Program-made: the position numbers and the translations under genes | From: Dechloromonas sp. | GTDB lineage: Bacteria > Pseudomonadota > Gammaproteobacteria > Burkholderiales > Rhodocyclaceae | Assembly (NCBI GenBank): GCA_028689015.1 | Contig: JAQTXC010000016.1 | Location: 1-53,012 of the forward strand | Length of the DNA: 53,012 nucleotides | Reading direction: 5' to 3' | In this document: in pieces, positions 1 to 8,075 of the stretch | Numbering within the stretch: position 1 is the first letter of the stretch | Layout of the letters: the number at the start of each line of letters is the position of its first letter | The notes under the pieces: model-generated | Database searches by the model: none | What the model was told of the DNA's origin: nothing | What the model saw: only the letters and a program-made list of their open reading frames with translations

Positions 1-594
1 ACTGCCCAAGAGCGTGTTTACGTCATCGACCAGCGCGACGTCGTCACCAAGAGCGGTTTCGGCCTGTGCTGGCGCACCGGTTACTGGACCCCGGCCGCTG
101 CCGCAGCTGACAAGGCCGGTTGCGAGTGCGACAAGGACTTGCTGCCGAAGGAAACCTGCGAGCCGAAGGCCGCTGCTGCCGCGGCCAAGCCGGCTGCTGC
201 TGCGCCGAAGCCGACCGGTGAAAAGATTACCGTTGCTGCCGATGCGCTGTTCGACTTCAACAAGGCTGTGCTGCGTCCGGAAGGCAAGGCCAAGCTCGAC
301 GAGCTGGTCGCCAAGGCAGCCGCCATCAAGCTCGAAGTGATCCTCGCTGTCGGTCATACCGACCGTATCGGCGGCAATGCCTACAACCAGAAGCTGTCCG
401 AGAAGCGCGCTGCCGCGGTCAAGGAATATCTGGTGGCCAAGGGCGTCGAAGCCAACCGCGTTTACACCGAAGGCAAGGGTGAAACCCAGCCGGTGACCGG
501 CGGCAAGTGCAAGGGCAATGCCAAGACCAAGGCCCTGATCGAATGCCTGCAAGCCGACCGTCGCGTCGACATCGAAGTCATCGGCACCAAGTAA
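1..594 (+). CDS. ompA: OmpA-family outer membrane protein, 3' part
   Basis: The reading frame is open from base 1 and ends at TAA 592-594, so the N-terminus lies outside the window. The visible 197 residues hold a Cys-containing segment (GCEC, then ETCEP), an Ala/Pro/Lys linker (AAAAAAKPAAAAPKP) and a C-terminal OmpA-like peptidoglycan-binding domain with the motif GHTDRIGGNAYNQKLSEKRA, in which the conserved Asp and Arg bind diaminopimelate in this family. By family knowledge it ties the outer membrane to the cell wall. Whether a beta-barrel precedes it cannot be seen. A terminator follows 25 bases after the stop. Confidence 0.9.
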   Translation, partial: TAQERVYVIDQRDVVTKSGFGLCWRTGYWTPAAAAADKAGCECDKDLLPKETCEPKAAAAAAKPAAAAPKPTGEKITVAADALFDFNKAVLRPEGKAKLDELVAKAAAIKLEVILAVGHTDRIGGNAYNQKLSEKRAAAVKEYLVAKGVEANRVYTEGKGETQPVTGGKCKGNAKTKALIECLQADRRVDIEVIGTK

Positions 595-618
595 TACGCC
601 GCTGCGCTAGAATGGGAA

Positions 619-645
619 GCCCTGCCTCGGCAGGGCTTTTTCTTT
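619..645 (+). terminator. Rho-independent terminator of ompA
   Basis: An inverted repeat, GCCCTG(CC) facing (GG)CAGGGC, at 619-636 is followed directly by TTTTTCTTT. It sits just after the ompA stop and before ubiG, so ubiG probably has its own promoter or relies on read-through. Confidence 0.8.
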
Positions 646-673
646 GTCCACTTTTCCATTTTGCGGAACAACC

Positions 674-1372
674 ATGCTGAACGCTGACCCGGCAGAACTC
701 GATAAATTTGGCGAACTCGCGCATCGCTGGTGGGATCCGAATAGTGAATTCAAGCCCTTACACGATATCAACCCCTTGCGCATCGACTGGATCGACCAAT
801 CGCTGTCGCTACGCGGCAAGCGCATTCTGGATGTCGGTTGTGGTGGCGGGCTGCTCTCCGAGGGCATGGCCGCACGCGGCGCCCATGTCACGGGAATCGA
901 TCTGTCGGAAAAGCCGCTGGGCGTTGCCAAACTGCACTTGCTCGAAAGCGGCCAGCAAGTCGATTACCGCCTGATCGCTGTCGAACAATTGGCCGACGAC
1001 ATGCCTGCCAGTTTCGATGCCGTGACCTGCCTGGAAATGCTGGAACATGTTCCCAATCCAGCCAGCGTGGTCAGCGCCTGTGCGCGCCTGGTCAAACCAG
1101 GTGGTCAGGTCTTTTTTTCGACCCTGAACCGCAACCCCAAGGCTTACCTGTTCGCCGTCATCGGTGCTGAATACCTGCTCAATCTGCTCCCCAAGGGGAC
1201 TCACGATTACGCCAAATTCATCAAACCCTCTGAACTGGCGCGCTGGGCAAAACACGCCGGGCTAGAGCCCGATGAACTGATCGGCATGCAATACAACCCG
1301 CTATTCAAGGAATATTCACTGGGCAAGGACAGCAGCGTCAATTATTTGATGCGGACCCGGCGGCAAAACTGA
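674..1372 (+). CDS. ubiG: Ubiquinone biosynthesis O-methyltransferase UbiG
   Basis: A 232-residue SAM-dependent methyltransferase that carries out the two O-methylations of the ubiquinone ring. Motif I, LDVGCGGG, is at about residues 52-59 and EMLEHVPNP at 121-129. The N-terminus [18 protein letters not shown] is characteristic of UbiG. The ATG at 674 is preferred over an in-frame TTG at 644 because the TTG lies inside the ompA terminator and UbiG proteins normally begin a few residues before the FxxLAxxWWDP motif. Length is normal for the family. Confidence 0.93.
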   Translation: MLNADPAELDKFGELAHRWWDPNSEFKPLHDINPLRIDWIDQSLSLRGKRILDVGCGGGLLSEGMAARGAHVTGIDLSEKPLGVAKLHLLESGQQVDYRLIAVEQLADDMPASFDAVTCLEMLEHVPNPASVVSACARLVKPGGQVFFSTLNRNPKAYLFAVIGAEYLLNLLPKGTHDYAKFIKPSELARWAKHAGLEPDELIGMQYNPLFKEYSLGKDSSVNYLMRTRRQN

Positions 1373-1431
1373 CAGTCACGGTCGACTGCCCTTTTCCCGG
1401 TTTTTCAACGGGGTCACGAGCACGGGCTGCG

Positions 1432-2604
1432 TCAGGACAGGTGCGCCGAGAGCAGTAAATTACGTGGTGTTAATTGGCGTGGGCAAAAGCTGCCCAAATC
1501 CACGGCATAGCCGGCATTGCCCAGGTAGACCGCCAAGTCAAGCGCCAGCCAGACTTCGATGGCCCGACGAAAGGCATGACGAACAATCGAATAGCGCATG
1601 ACGGCATGCCGACGCTGCCAGCCCGCCGCCTCGAACTCGACGCAAACCCGGGCCGATGCCGGCGGCAGGTTTTCGCGGCAGGTCATCGCCTGCATGAATT
1701 CAGCAAACGAAGCGCGTAGCCAGCGATCCGGCACTGATTTGAAATTGCGGTAATCACCATCGCCCGATTGCCGCCGATAGGCATCGAAACCCAGCTTCCA
1801 GGCCAGCGCCTGATCACGCAAGCGGGTTTCGCGGCCATTCGCAGTCACCGTTTCAGTCACCGCCAATCGCGTATCGTCGCGCGTCAGGGTAAGCTCCAGC
1901 GGGCCGCTGAGCGGCTGGTAATTAGTCTCAACCCCACGGTGATAACAACAGGGAGCCAGATCTAGGGCAGCCACCCCGCGCGCCACCCCCTGGCGAACCA
2001 GATGACGATGCAATTCACCGCAGGCATGCAGTGCCACCACCTGCTGACCGAACTGCGGCCAACCCTCAACCCGCAGCGCATCGGCGTGAATGAACTGCTG
2101 ATCGACCACCGCCCGCCGGGCCAAGACCGCCCCAGCGGCGCACAGCCCGGCATCGACATCAAGACTATGTACCGGCACCTGCCAGTCCAATGCCAGCAAG
2201 CGACCGAGATGGCCTTTGCCGCCACACCAATCGAGCACTGGATAGGCACCACCGCGCGCCACTGCGGCAAAAGCTTCGATCTGCTCACGTTTACGGCCGG
2301 GAATTTCCCAATCCCAAAAACTGCGCCGCCGGGCCAGCGGTTGGCTTGCCCGTTGTGGCAAACGGGCCATGCAAGCGATATCGGCCAGTGACGGCAGGAA
2401 GTCGCTCAGCAAACCGAGTGCCGCTTCGCTGTTGTCGTTAAACCAACTCGATTCGTCCTCAGACAAGCTGAGCAGATGCCGGTCCAACGCCGGCCAGCGT
2501 TTGCACCAGGCCGGCTGCAGTTCACGGAAGGGCTGTGGATGCCACAATTCACGAACAGCCAGCAAGCCTTGATCGAGTTGCTGCTGACGCGCCGGCCAAT
2601 TCAC
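1432..2604 (-). CDS. Putative SAM-dependent methyltransferase
   Basis: A 390-residue protein with a Rossmann-type methyltransferase core. VLDWCGGKGHLGRLLA resembles motif I; further on are LHACGELH and LAPCCYHR. The last two, with their paired Cys and His, resemble the Methyltransf_32 type of fold. The substrate is unknown. The frame is open further upstream to 2655, but a GTG at 2604 overlaps the TGA of the upstream gene as GTGA, so translational coupling to that gene is likely and I prefer it. It converges on ubiG with 59 bases between the stops. Confidence 0.65.
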   Translation of the reverse strand: MNWPARQQQLDQGLLAVRELWHPQPFRELQPAWCKRWPALDRHLLSLSEDESSWFNDNSEAALGLLSDFLPSLADIACMARLPQRASQPLARRRSFWDWEIPGRKREQIEAFAAVARGGAYPVLDWCGGKGHLGRLLALDWQVPVHSLDVDAGLCAAGAVLARRAVVDQQFIHADALRVEGWPQFGQQVVALHACGELHRHLVRQGVARGVAALDLAPCCYHRGVETNYQPLSGPLELTLTRDDTRLAVTETVTANGRETRLRDQALAWKLGFDAYRRQSGDGDYRNFKSVPDRWLRASFAEFMQAMTCRENLPPASARVCVEFEAAGWQRRHAVMRYSIVRHAFRRAIEVWLALDLAVYLGNAGYAVDLGSFCPRQLTPRNLLLSAHLS

Positions 2605-4745
2605 CGCAATCCCCGCCGCCGCTCGCGTCGACGGTAGGCGATCAGCGCCGGCCACAAGGCCACCAGCACCAGTAGAAGGCCCGCCACTAGCGGCCAGATC
2701 ACCGGCTGATTCCAGGTTTTTCGTGCAATTTCGCGGTCGACCGCGTCAATACGCTGATATTTGAGCGTGTTGTTCCCGACATCATTGGGCTTGCGGTTTT
2801 TCAACCAGCGATGTCCGAGGGTGTAACTCTTGGGATGCAGGCCGAACACCCAGGGGGCATCCTGCTGCAAACGGTGATTCATTTGCCGGATGATGCCCAG
2901 GCGCTCCGGTGTGTTTTCCATGTACTTCATGCGAGCGAACAGGCGATCGAATTCTGTACGGGCATAATTTGAGGCATTTTCACCGCCGCGCCCTACTTTG
3001 CTTTCCTTGCCATCCAGCAAGAAAAAGAAATTCTCCGGGTCAGGATAATCGGCATTCCAGCCCAGGTAGTACAACTGCACAGCCCCCTTGCGAATTTTGT
3101 CCTGAAAACGATTGAAATCGGTCGAGCGCACCACCAGTTGAATGTCGATCTTGGCAAACTGACGGGTCAGCCAGTCCAGGCGTGATTTTTCGCCCATACC
3201 GCCGCTGGTCGTATCGAGATTGAGAACCAGCGGTTCGCCGGTCTTTTCATCACGCCCATTCGGGTAGCCCGCTTCAAGCATTAATTGCCTGGCCACCGTC
3301 ACCGGCTTGCGACGTGGCTTGCCATCCACCCAGTCGTAGACTGTGTGATTGAGGCCCGCCTCGCCACTTTCGTGACCAAAGATTCCCGGTGGCAAAGGCC
3401 CTTGCGCCGCAATACCTCGCCCATTTTGGAAAATCGAGATGAACTCTTCCTGATCAACGGCAATGGAAATGGCCTGTCGCAACTTGGTCGACCGCGGATC
3501 CAGCCCCCCCACCACGGGATCGAGCAAATTGAAACCCATGTAAAAAGTCGAGGTCTTGACCGAGGTCAGCAAGCGAATGCCTTTGTCACGCATCTCATCG
3601 GTCAGTCCGACATCGCCGCCCACATTGACGCGAACCGCTTGATCGAAGCTATCTGAAGAAATTCCCGAGGCATCGTAATAGCCCTGCAAAAACTTGTTCC
3701 AGTAGGGAATCGCTTCTTTTTCTCGGGAAAAAATGGCCCGATCGAGCAAGGGCAACGGCTTGCCACAATCGTCCAACAAGCCGGCTGCCTCATCCTCCAC
3801 CTCCCCCATACAGGGATAGGTTTCGCCGTAAAAATGGGGGTTGCGCGTCAACACCATGCGACGATTGGGATCGTTCTCGGTCAACATGAACGGCCCTGTC
3901 CCGACCGGCCACCAGTCGAGCGTCAGATTCTTTTCCGCCATGCCCGGCTGGGCATAAAAACGATCAACTTCACGCGGTACCGGCGCAAAAAAAGGCATGG
4001 CCAGCCAATACAGAAACTGAGGGTACTTGCCCTTGATGCGGATACGCCAGGTCAGCCCATCCACCTTCTGGACACCGGTGAGTGCATAGGCATCAAGATC
4101 CAGCCAAGCGGATGCGGGCATGCCGCGTGCCGACTGACTCAAGGTGTCACCCAGCCCCCCCAGACCCACAATCTTGTCGGCCATCATGCCAAAAATGGGG
4201 GAATGCAGACGCGGATGCGCCAGTCGCTTGATCTGGTAAATGTAGTCGTCGGCCCGCAATTCGCGGCTGCCATGCTCTGGAAAATCGGCGAGCGTTTGGC
4301 GGCTGGCAGCAACATTTTCTCCCAAATATCGCGGTCGACCGTGTTCGTCGACCGCAAAAGCCGGGTGCGGCTGAAAACGTATCCCCGGGCGCAGCTTGAG
4401 TTCGTAGACGCTTTCGGCAATCTGCTCGGCCGGCGCCGTCGCGGGCAAGGCACGGCCCTGAGCGTCGTAATAACGCAGTTCCGGCATCGACTGCAGGGTT
4501 GCCGGAATCAGTTCATAGGGTCGCTTCAGGTAGTGATACTGCAGGGGCGGCTCGTAAATCTGTGCCGTGAACGTGATTTCGTCCTCGGTATATGACTGGG
4601 CCGGATCAAGATGCTTGGGCCGGTCGGTGAAAGCCGTGTAGAGGATATTCTGACCACTATTGTGGGGCGGATAAGGATCATTCCAGGCCTCGCCACAGGC
4701 GGCCAGCAGCAGGATGAAAAAGAGGCTGATACAGAGCTTTTGCAT
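2601..4745 (-). CDS. Family 5 extracellular solute-binding lipoprotein with C-terminal membrane anchor
   Basis: A 714-residue protein resembling the peptide/oligopeptide (DppA/OppA, SBP family 5) binding proteins: LDPAQSYTEDEITFTAQIYEPL-type start, GTGPFMLTENDPN-like core, and NADYPDPENFFFLLDG near the C-terminus. A lipoprotein signal ends in the lipobox LLAAC with Cys17. Unusually, the C-terminus carries a hydrophobic helix (about residues 685-705, VAGLLLVLVALWPALIAY) followed by a basic tail. No permease or ATPase gene is nearby. The length exceeds the roughly 530 residues of ordinary DppA/OppA. It overlaps the downstream methyltransferase gene by 4 bases. Confidence 0.8.
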   Translation of the reverse strand: MQKLCISLFFILLLAACGEAWNDPYPPHNSGQNILYTAFTDRPKHLDPAQSYTEDEITFTAQIYEPPLQYHYLKRPYELIPATLQSMPELRYYDAQGRALPATAPAEQIAESVYELKLRPGIRFQPHPAFAVDEHGRPRYLGENVAASRQTLADFPEHGSRELRADDYIYQIKRLAHPRLHSPIFGMMADKIVGLGGLGDTLSQSARGMPASAWLDLDAYALTGVQKVDGLTWRIRIKGKYPQFLYWLAMPFFAPVPREVDRFYAQPGMAEKNLTLDWWPVGTGPFMLTENDPNRRMVLTRNPHFYGETYPCMGEVEDEAAGLLDDCGKPLPLLDRAIFSREKEAIPYWNKFLQGYYDASGISSDSFDQAVRVNVGGDVGLTDEMRDKGIRLLTSVKTSTFYMGFNLLDPVVGGLDPRSTKLRQAISIAVDQEEFISIFQNGRGIAAQGPLPPGIFGHESGEAGLNHTVYDWVDGKPRRKPVTVARQLMLEAGYPNGRDEKTGEPLVLNLDTTSGGMGEKSRLDWLTRQFAKIDIQLVVRSTDFNRFQDKIRKGAVQLYYLGWNADYPDPENFFFLLDGKESKVGRGGENASNYARTEFDRLFARMKYMENTPERLGIIRQMNHRLQQDAPWVFGLHPKSYTLGHRWLKNRKPNDVGNNTLKYQRIDAVDREIARKTWNQPVIWPLVAGLLLVLVALWPALIAYRRRERRRGLR
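2733..2744. repeat. 12-bp palindrome GCGGTCGACCGC, copy 1
   Basis: Perfect 12-base palindrome inside the 3' part of the solute-binding lipoprotein gene. Two further exact copies lie at 32669 and 33957, and many shorter versions are spread through the window. Confidence 0.9.
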
Positions 4746-4768
4746 GCCACGAAGTTTAACAAGATCTC

Positions 4769-4798
4769 TTGACCCACCGCCTGTGGATTGACCACAAT
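4769..4798 (+). promoter_or_regulatory. Candidate sigma-70 promoter for the peroxiredoxin gene
   Basis: TTGACC at 4769-4774 and CACAAT at 4793-4798 are separated by 18 bases, 33 bases before the ATG at 4832, in the divergent gap between the lipoprotein and peroxiredoxin genes. Base matches are moderate, so this is only a candidate. Confidence 0.4.
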
Positions 4799-4831
4799 GG
4801 GCTCGTCAGCAGCCACTTCAGCAGAGTCAAC

Positions 4832-5287
4832 ATGATCGATCAGCAATGTCCCGACTTTTCCCTCCCCACCACCAGCGGCCAGACATTCACGCTCAGCGAG
4901 CAGGCCGGCAAACTGGTGGTGATTTATTTTTACCCCAAGGACAGCACGCCGGGTTGTACCACCGAAGGTCAAAATTTCCGTGACCTGTTTGCGCAGTTTC
5001 TTGCGGTCGACGCGGTGATTCTCGGCATTTCCCGCGACAGCCTCAAGGCACACGAAAACTTCAAGGCCAAACAGGCCTTTCCGTTCGAACTGGGGTCGGA
5101 TGCCGACGAAACAGTTTGCCACCTGTTCGGCGTCATCAAGATGAAAAACATGTACGGCAAGCAGGTGCGCGGCATCGAACGCAGCACCTTCGTCATTGAC
5201 CGCAACCGCATCCTGCGTCGCGAATGGCGCGGCCTGAAAGTACCTGGCCACGCCCAGCAAGTCCTCGACTTTGTCCAGACGCTCTGA
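4832..5287 (+). CDS. Peroxiredoxin, BCP/PrxQ type
   Basis: A 151-residue AhpC/TSA-fold peroxiredoxin that would reduce hydrogen peroxide and organic hydroperoxides. The active-site segment is YPKDSTPGCTTEGQNF, with the peroxidatic Cys at residue 42. The second Cys that lies five residues later in E. coli BCP is replaced by Gln47; the other cysteines are Cys6 and Cys96. It would therefore act as a 1-Cys enzyme or use a different partner. The ATG at 4832 gives the normal length; the frame is open upstream to 4769, but that stretch overlaps the likely promoter. Confidence 0.88.
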   Translation: MIDQQCPDFSLPTTSGQTFTLSEQAGKLVVIYFYPKDSTPGCTTEGQNFRDLFAQFLAVDAVILGISRDSLKAHENFKAKQAFPFELGSDADETVCHLFGVIKMKNMYGKQVRGIERSTFVIDRNRILRREWRGLKVPGHAQQVLDFVQTL

Positions 5288-5317
5288 TTTCCACCTCCCG
5301 ACCCAAGGTCTCAGCCC

Positions 5318-6742
5318 ATGCCACGTAAACCTGCCGCTCCAAAAAAGCCCGCCATCACCAAGATTTTCGTGCTCGACACCAATGTCCTGATGCATGACCC
5401 GAGTTGCCTGTACCGCTTCGAGGAACATGATATTTTTATCCCGATCATGACCCTGGAGGAGCTGGACAACCACAAGAAGGGCATGACCGAAATTGCCCGT
5501 AATGCCCGTCAAGCATCGCGCATGCTCGACGAAATGCTGGTCGGTGATGATGTTGATATCGACGAAGGCATCGACCTGAACGGCCCCTCCAGCAAACTGG
5601 CCAGCGGCCGTCTGTTCCTGCAGACCGAAGCCATCAGCGCCGAATTGCCACAAGGCCTGCCAACCTCCAAGGTCGACAACCAGATCCTGTCGGTGGTCAT
5701 CCATCTGCAGAAAAAATTCCCCAAACGGCCGGTCATCCTGGTGTCAAAAGACATCAACATGCGCATCAAGTCGCGCGCACTCAACCTGCTGGCAGAAGAC
5801 TATTTCAACGACAAGGTGCTCGAAGACAGCGATCTGCTGTACACCGGTACCCGCGCCCTGCCTGAAAATTTCTGGGACAAGCACGCCAAGGGCATGGAGT
5901 CCTGGAAAAAGGAAAGCAAGACCTACTACAAGGTCAGCGGCCCCCTTTGCCCGGACATGTTGATCAACGAGTTTGTCTGGCTGGAAAAAGATGGTTTTTC
6001 AGCCATCGTCAAAGAAGCCGTCGGCAAGACCGCGACACTAGAGACGCTGATCGACTACACCCATCCGAAAAATGCCGTCTGGGGTATCACTGCCCGTAAT
6101 CGGGAACAGAATTTCGCCCTCAATCTGCTAATGAATCCGGACATCGATTTCGTCACCCTGCTCGGCCAGGCTGGCACCGGCAAGACCTTGCTCACCCTGG
6201 CCGCCGGCTTGAACCAAGTCCTGGAAAGCAAACAATTTGCTGAAATCATCATGACCCGGGTCACCGTCCCGGTCGGTGAGGACATCGGTTTTTTGCCCGG
6301 GACCGAGGAGGAAAAAATGGCGCCTTGGATGGGTGCCCTGGAGGACAACCTCGAGGTACTGACCCATACCGACGAGGCCGGTGGAGCCTATAGCGGCGAC
6401 TGGGGCAAGGCAGCGACGCATGACATCATCCGCTCACGCATCAAGGTTAAATCGCTGAACTTCATGCGTGGCCGCACTTTCATGAAAAAATACCTGATCA
6501 TCGACGAAGCGCAGAATCTGACGCCCAAGCAGATGAAAACGCTGATCACTCGAGCCGGGCCTGGCACCAAGGTAGTCTGTCTGGGCAATATTTCACAGAT
6601 CGACACCCCTTACCTAACCGAAGGCAGTTCTGGCCTGACTTATGTGGTCGACCGCTTCAAGGGTTGGCCACATTCGGGCCACATCACCTTGCAGCGCGGT
6701 GAGCGCTCGCGCCTCGCGGACCACGCAGCCGACGTGCTATAG
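5318..6742 (+). CDS. PIN domain-PhoH ATPase fusion
   Basis: A 474-residue protein of the PhoH2/YlaK type. The N-terminal PIN nuclease domain (about 15-150) shows VLDTNVLMHD with Asp20, an acidic TLEELD segment, KVDN (Asp120) and SKDINMR (Asp145). The C-terminal PhoH domain has Walker A GQAGTGKT at 283-290 and Walker B LIIDEAQN around Asp396. By family knowledge such proteins couple an RNA-unwinding ATPase to a ribonuclease. No antitoxin-like small gene precedes it. A 15-bp hairpin follows the stop. Confidence 0.9.
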   Translation: MPRKPAAPKKPAITKIFVLDTNVLMHDPSCLYRFEEHDIFIPIMTLEELDNHKKGMTEIARNARQASRMLDEMLVGDDVDIDEGIDLNGPSSKLASGRLFLQTEAISAELPQGLPTSKVDNQILSVVIHLQKKFPKRPVILVSKDINMRIKSRALNLLAEDYFNDKVLEDSDLLYTGTRALPENFWDKHAKGMESWKKESKTYYKVSGPLCPDMLINEFVWLEKDGFSAIVKEAVGKTATLETLIDYTHPKNAVWGITARNREQNFALNLLMNPDIDFVTLLGQAGTGKTLLTLAAGLNQVLESKQFAEIIMTRVTVPVGEDIGFLPGTEEEKMAPWMGALEDNLEVLTHTDEAGGAYSGDWGKAATHDIIRSRIKVKSLNFMRGRTFMKKYLIIDEAQNLTPKQMKTLITRAGPGTKVVCLGNISQIDTPYLTEGSSGLTYVVDRFKGWPHSGHITLQRGERSRLADHAADVL

Positions 6743-6755
6743 TAGAGGGCATCAA

Positions 6756-6788
6756 CAAGAGGGCCGTGTCATGGACACGGCCCTCTTG
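6756..6788 (+). terminator. Perfect 15-bp hairpin after the PhoH gene
   Basis: CAAGAGGGCCGTGTC (6756-6770) and its exact reverse complement (6774-6788) enclose a loop of only ATG. Three T residues follow, so it may act as a terminator for the upstream gene with a weak U-tract. The loop ATG is in frame with the next gene. Confidence 0.6.
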
Positions 6789-6818
6789 TTTCCGTCACGG
6801 TCAGCCCGGAGAACCCCC

Positions 6819-8054
6819 TTGAAACGTCGCGCTTTTCTGACGTCTGCTGCAGCCCTCTCGCTCTTCGTTACCGAAGTCTTTGCCGCCAAAAAAACATCCA
6901 CTGCCAGTAGCAGTAAAAAAGCCAAGGCCGCGACCAGCAAGAAAAAAACCACAACCCGCAACAAAAAGCCAGCGGTCAGCGCCGCACCAGCCAGCCAAGT
7001 CCGCTCAGCCGACATGCCCGTCACCGAGCGACCACCCGAAGGCACCTCAGCGTCGCGCCTGCCACCGGTCAAACCCCCAGAGTTACCCAATGAGTGGCGC
7101 ACCTACGAGGTCGTCACCCGCCTGGCCATTCCAGCCAGCGACCAGCCGCGACGCCTATGGACACCACTGCCATTCAGCCAGGACACGCTCTATCAGCGCA
7201 CCCTGGGTCATCGCTGGGAAGGCAATAGCCAACGTGCTGGCATGCACCGTCTGCCCGATGCCGAACTGGAAGTTTTTCAGGCCGAATGGGTGGCAGGAAT
7301 GGCTGCTGAACTCACCCTGACGACCTACATCACCACCGCTGACCGGCATTTTGACGTCACCAAACGCACCGTTGCCCCGGAACGTGAAGATATCCTGCGC
7401 CGCAACCTGCAATCGTCGCAACTCATTCCCAATGATGGACTGGCCCATCAGCTCGGCCAGCGTATTGTCGGCCGAGTGAAAGATCCGGTCGCCCAAGCCA
7501 AGGAGGTTTACGACTGGGTGACTGAAACCGCAATTTATGACCCCAGCCTGCCCGGTTGCGGCACTGGCGATGTTCATCACCAATTAATTACTGGCCAATA
7601 CGGCGGCAAATCGGCCGACATCAACGGTCTGTTCGTCGCCATCTGCCGGGCCATCGGCATTCCGGCCCGCTGTGTCTATGGCCTGCGAGTCGGGCCATCG
7701 CGCCTGTTCCGCAGCCTGGGGCTGAGCAGCGATGATGCGACAAGCGCACAACATGTCCGCGCCGAGTTCTACATACCTGGCTACGGCTGGATTCCGGTCG
7801 ACCCCAGCGACGTACGGCGCGCCATCGGACGAGAAGGACTGTCGGACCAGGACAGCCGTCTCAACGCCTTGAAGCGTGTTTTGTTTGGCGTCTGGGAAAT
7901 GAACTGGATTGCTTTCAATGTCGGTAGCGATATCAGCCTGCCGGAGCAGAACAAGCGCCAGCCTTTTTTCCTCTTTCCGCAATTCGATGGCCAGCCGACG
8001 ATCAGCAACGGCACGCCCCCGTATCGAATTACTGCCCGCCCGGTCCTGGGTTAA
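6819..8054 (+). CDS. Tat-exported transglutaminase-fold protein, catalytic Cys replaced
   Basis: About 411 residues from a TTG at 6819, preceded by a good ribosome binding site (CGGAGAA, six bases upstream). The N-terminus KRRAFLTSAAALSLF fits a twin-arginine signal, followed by a Lys/Ser/Ala-rich linker (about 25-60). The C-terminal half has the transglutaminase-core layout: the strand-helix GGKSADINGLFVAICRAIGI, then SAQHVRAEFY (His) and WIPVDPSD (Asp). Where the family has the catalytic Cys (GGKC), this protein has Ser265. An in-frame ATG at 6771 lies in the loop of a strong hairpin and is less likely as start. Confidence 0.8.
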   Translation: MKRRAFLTSAAALSLFVTEVFAAKKTSTASSSKKAKAATSKKKTTTRNKKPAVSAAPASQVRSADMPVTERPPEGTSASRLPPVKPPELPNEWRTYEVVTRLAIPASDQPRRLWTPLPFSQDTLYQRTLGHRWEGNSQRAGMHRLPDAELEVFQAEWVAGMAAELTLTTYITTADRHFDVTKRTVAPEREDILRRNLQSSQLIPNDGLAHQLGQRIVGRVKDPVAQAKEVYDWVTETAIYDPSLPGCGTGDVHHQLITGQYGGKSADINGLFVAICRAIGIPARCVYGLRVGPSRLFRSLGLSSDDATSAQHVRAEFYIPGYGWIPVDPSDVRRAIGREGLSDQDSRLNALKRVLFGVWEMNWIAFNVGSDISLPEQNKRQPFFLFPQFDGQPTISNGTPPYRITARPVLG

Positions 8055-8075
8055 GTCAGCGGCAGTCGGCCCGGC

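Noticed and set aside
163-210. GCC/GCT repeats in ompA as a possible microsatellite
   Set aside because: They encode the Ala/Pro/Lys linker common in OmpA-family proteins, with mixed codons rather than a pure repeat.
644-673. TTG at 644 as ubiG start
   Set aside because: It lies in the T-tract of the ompA terminator and adds residues not found in UbiG proteins.
4526-5704. A 392-codon minus-strand frame
   Set aside because: It covers the peroxiredoxin gene and the start of the PhoH gene on the other strand; these have clear motifs and this frame has none.
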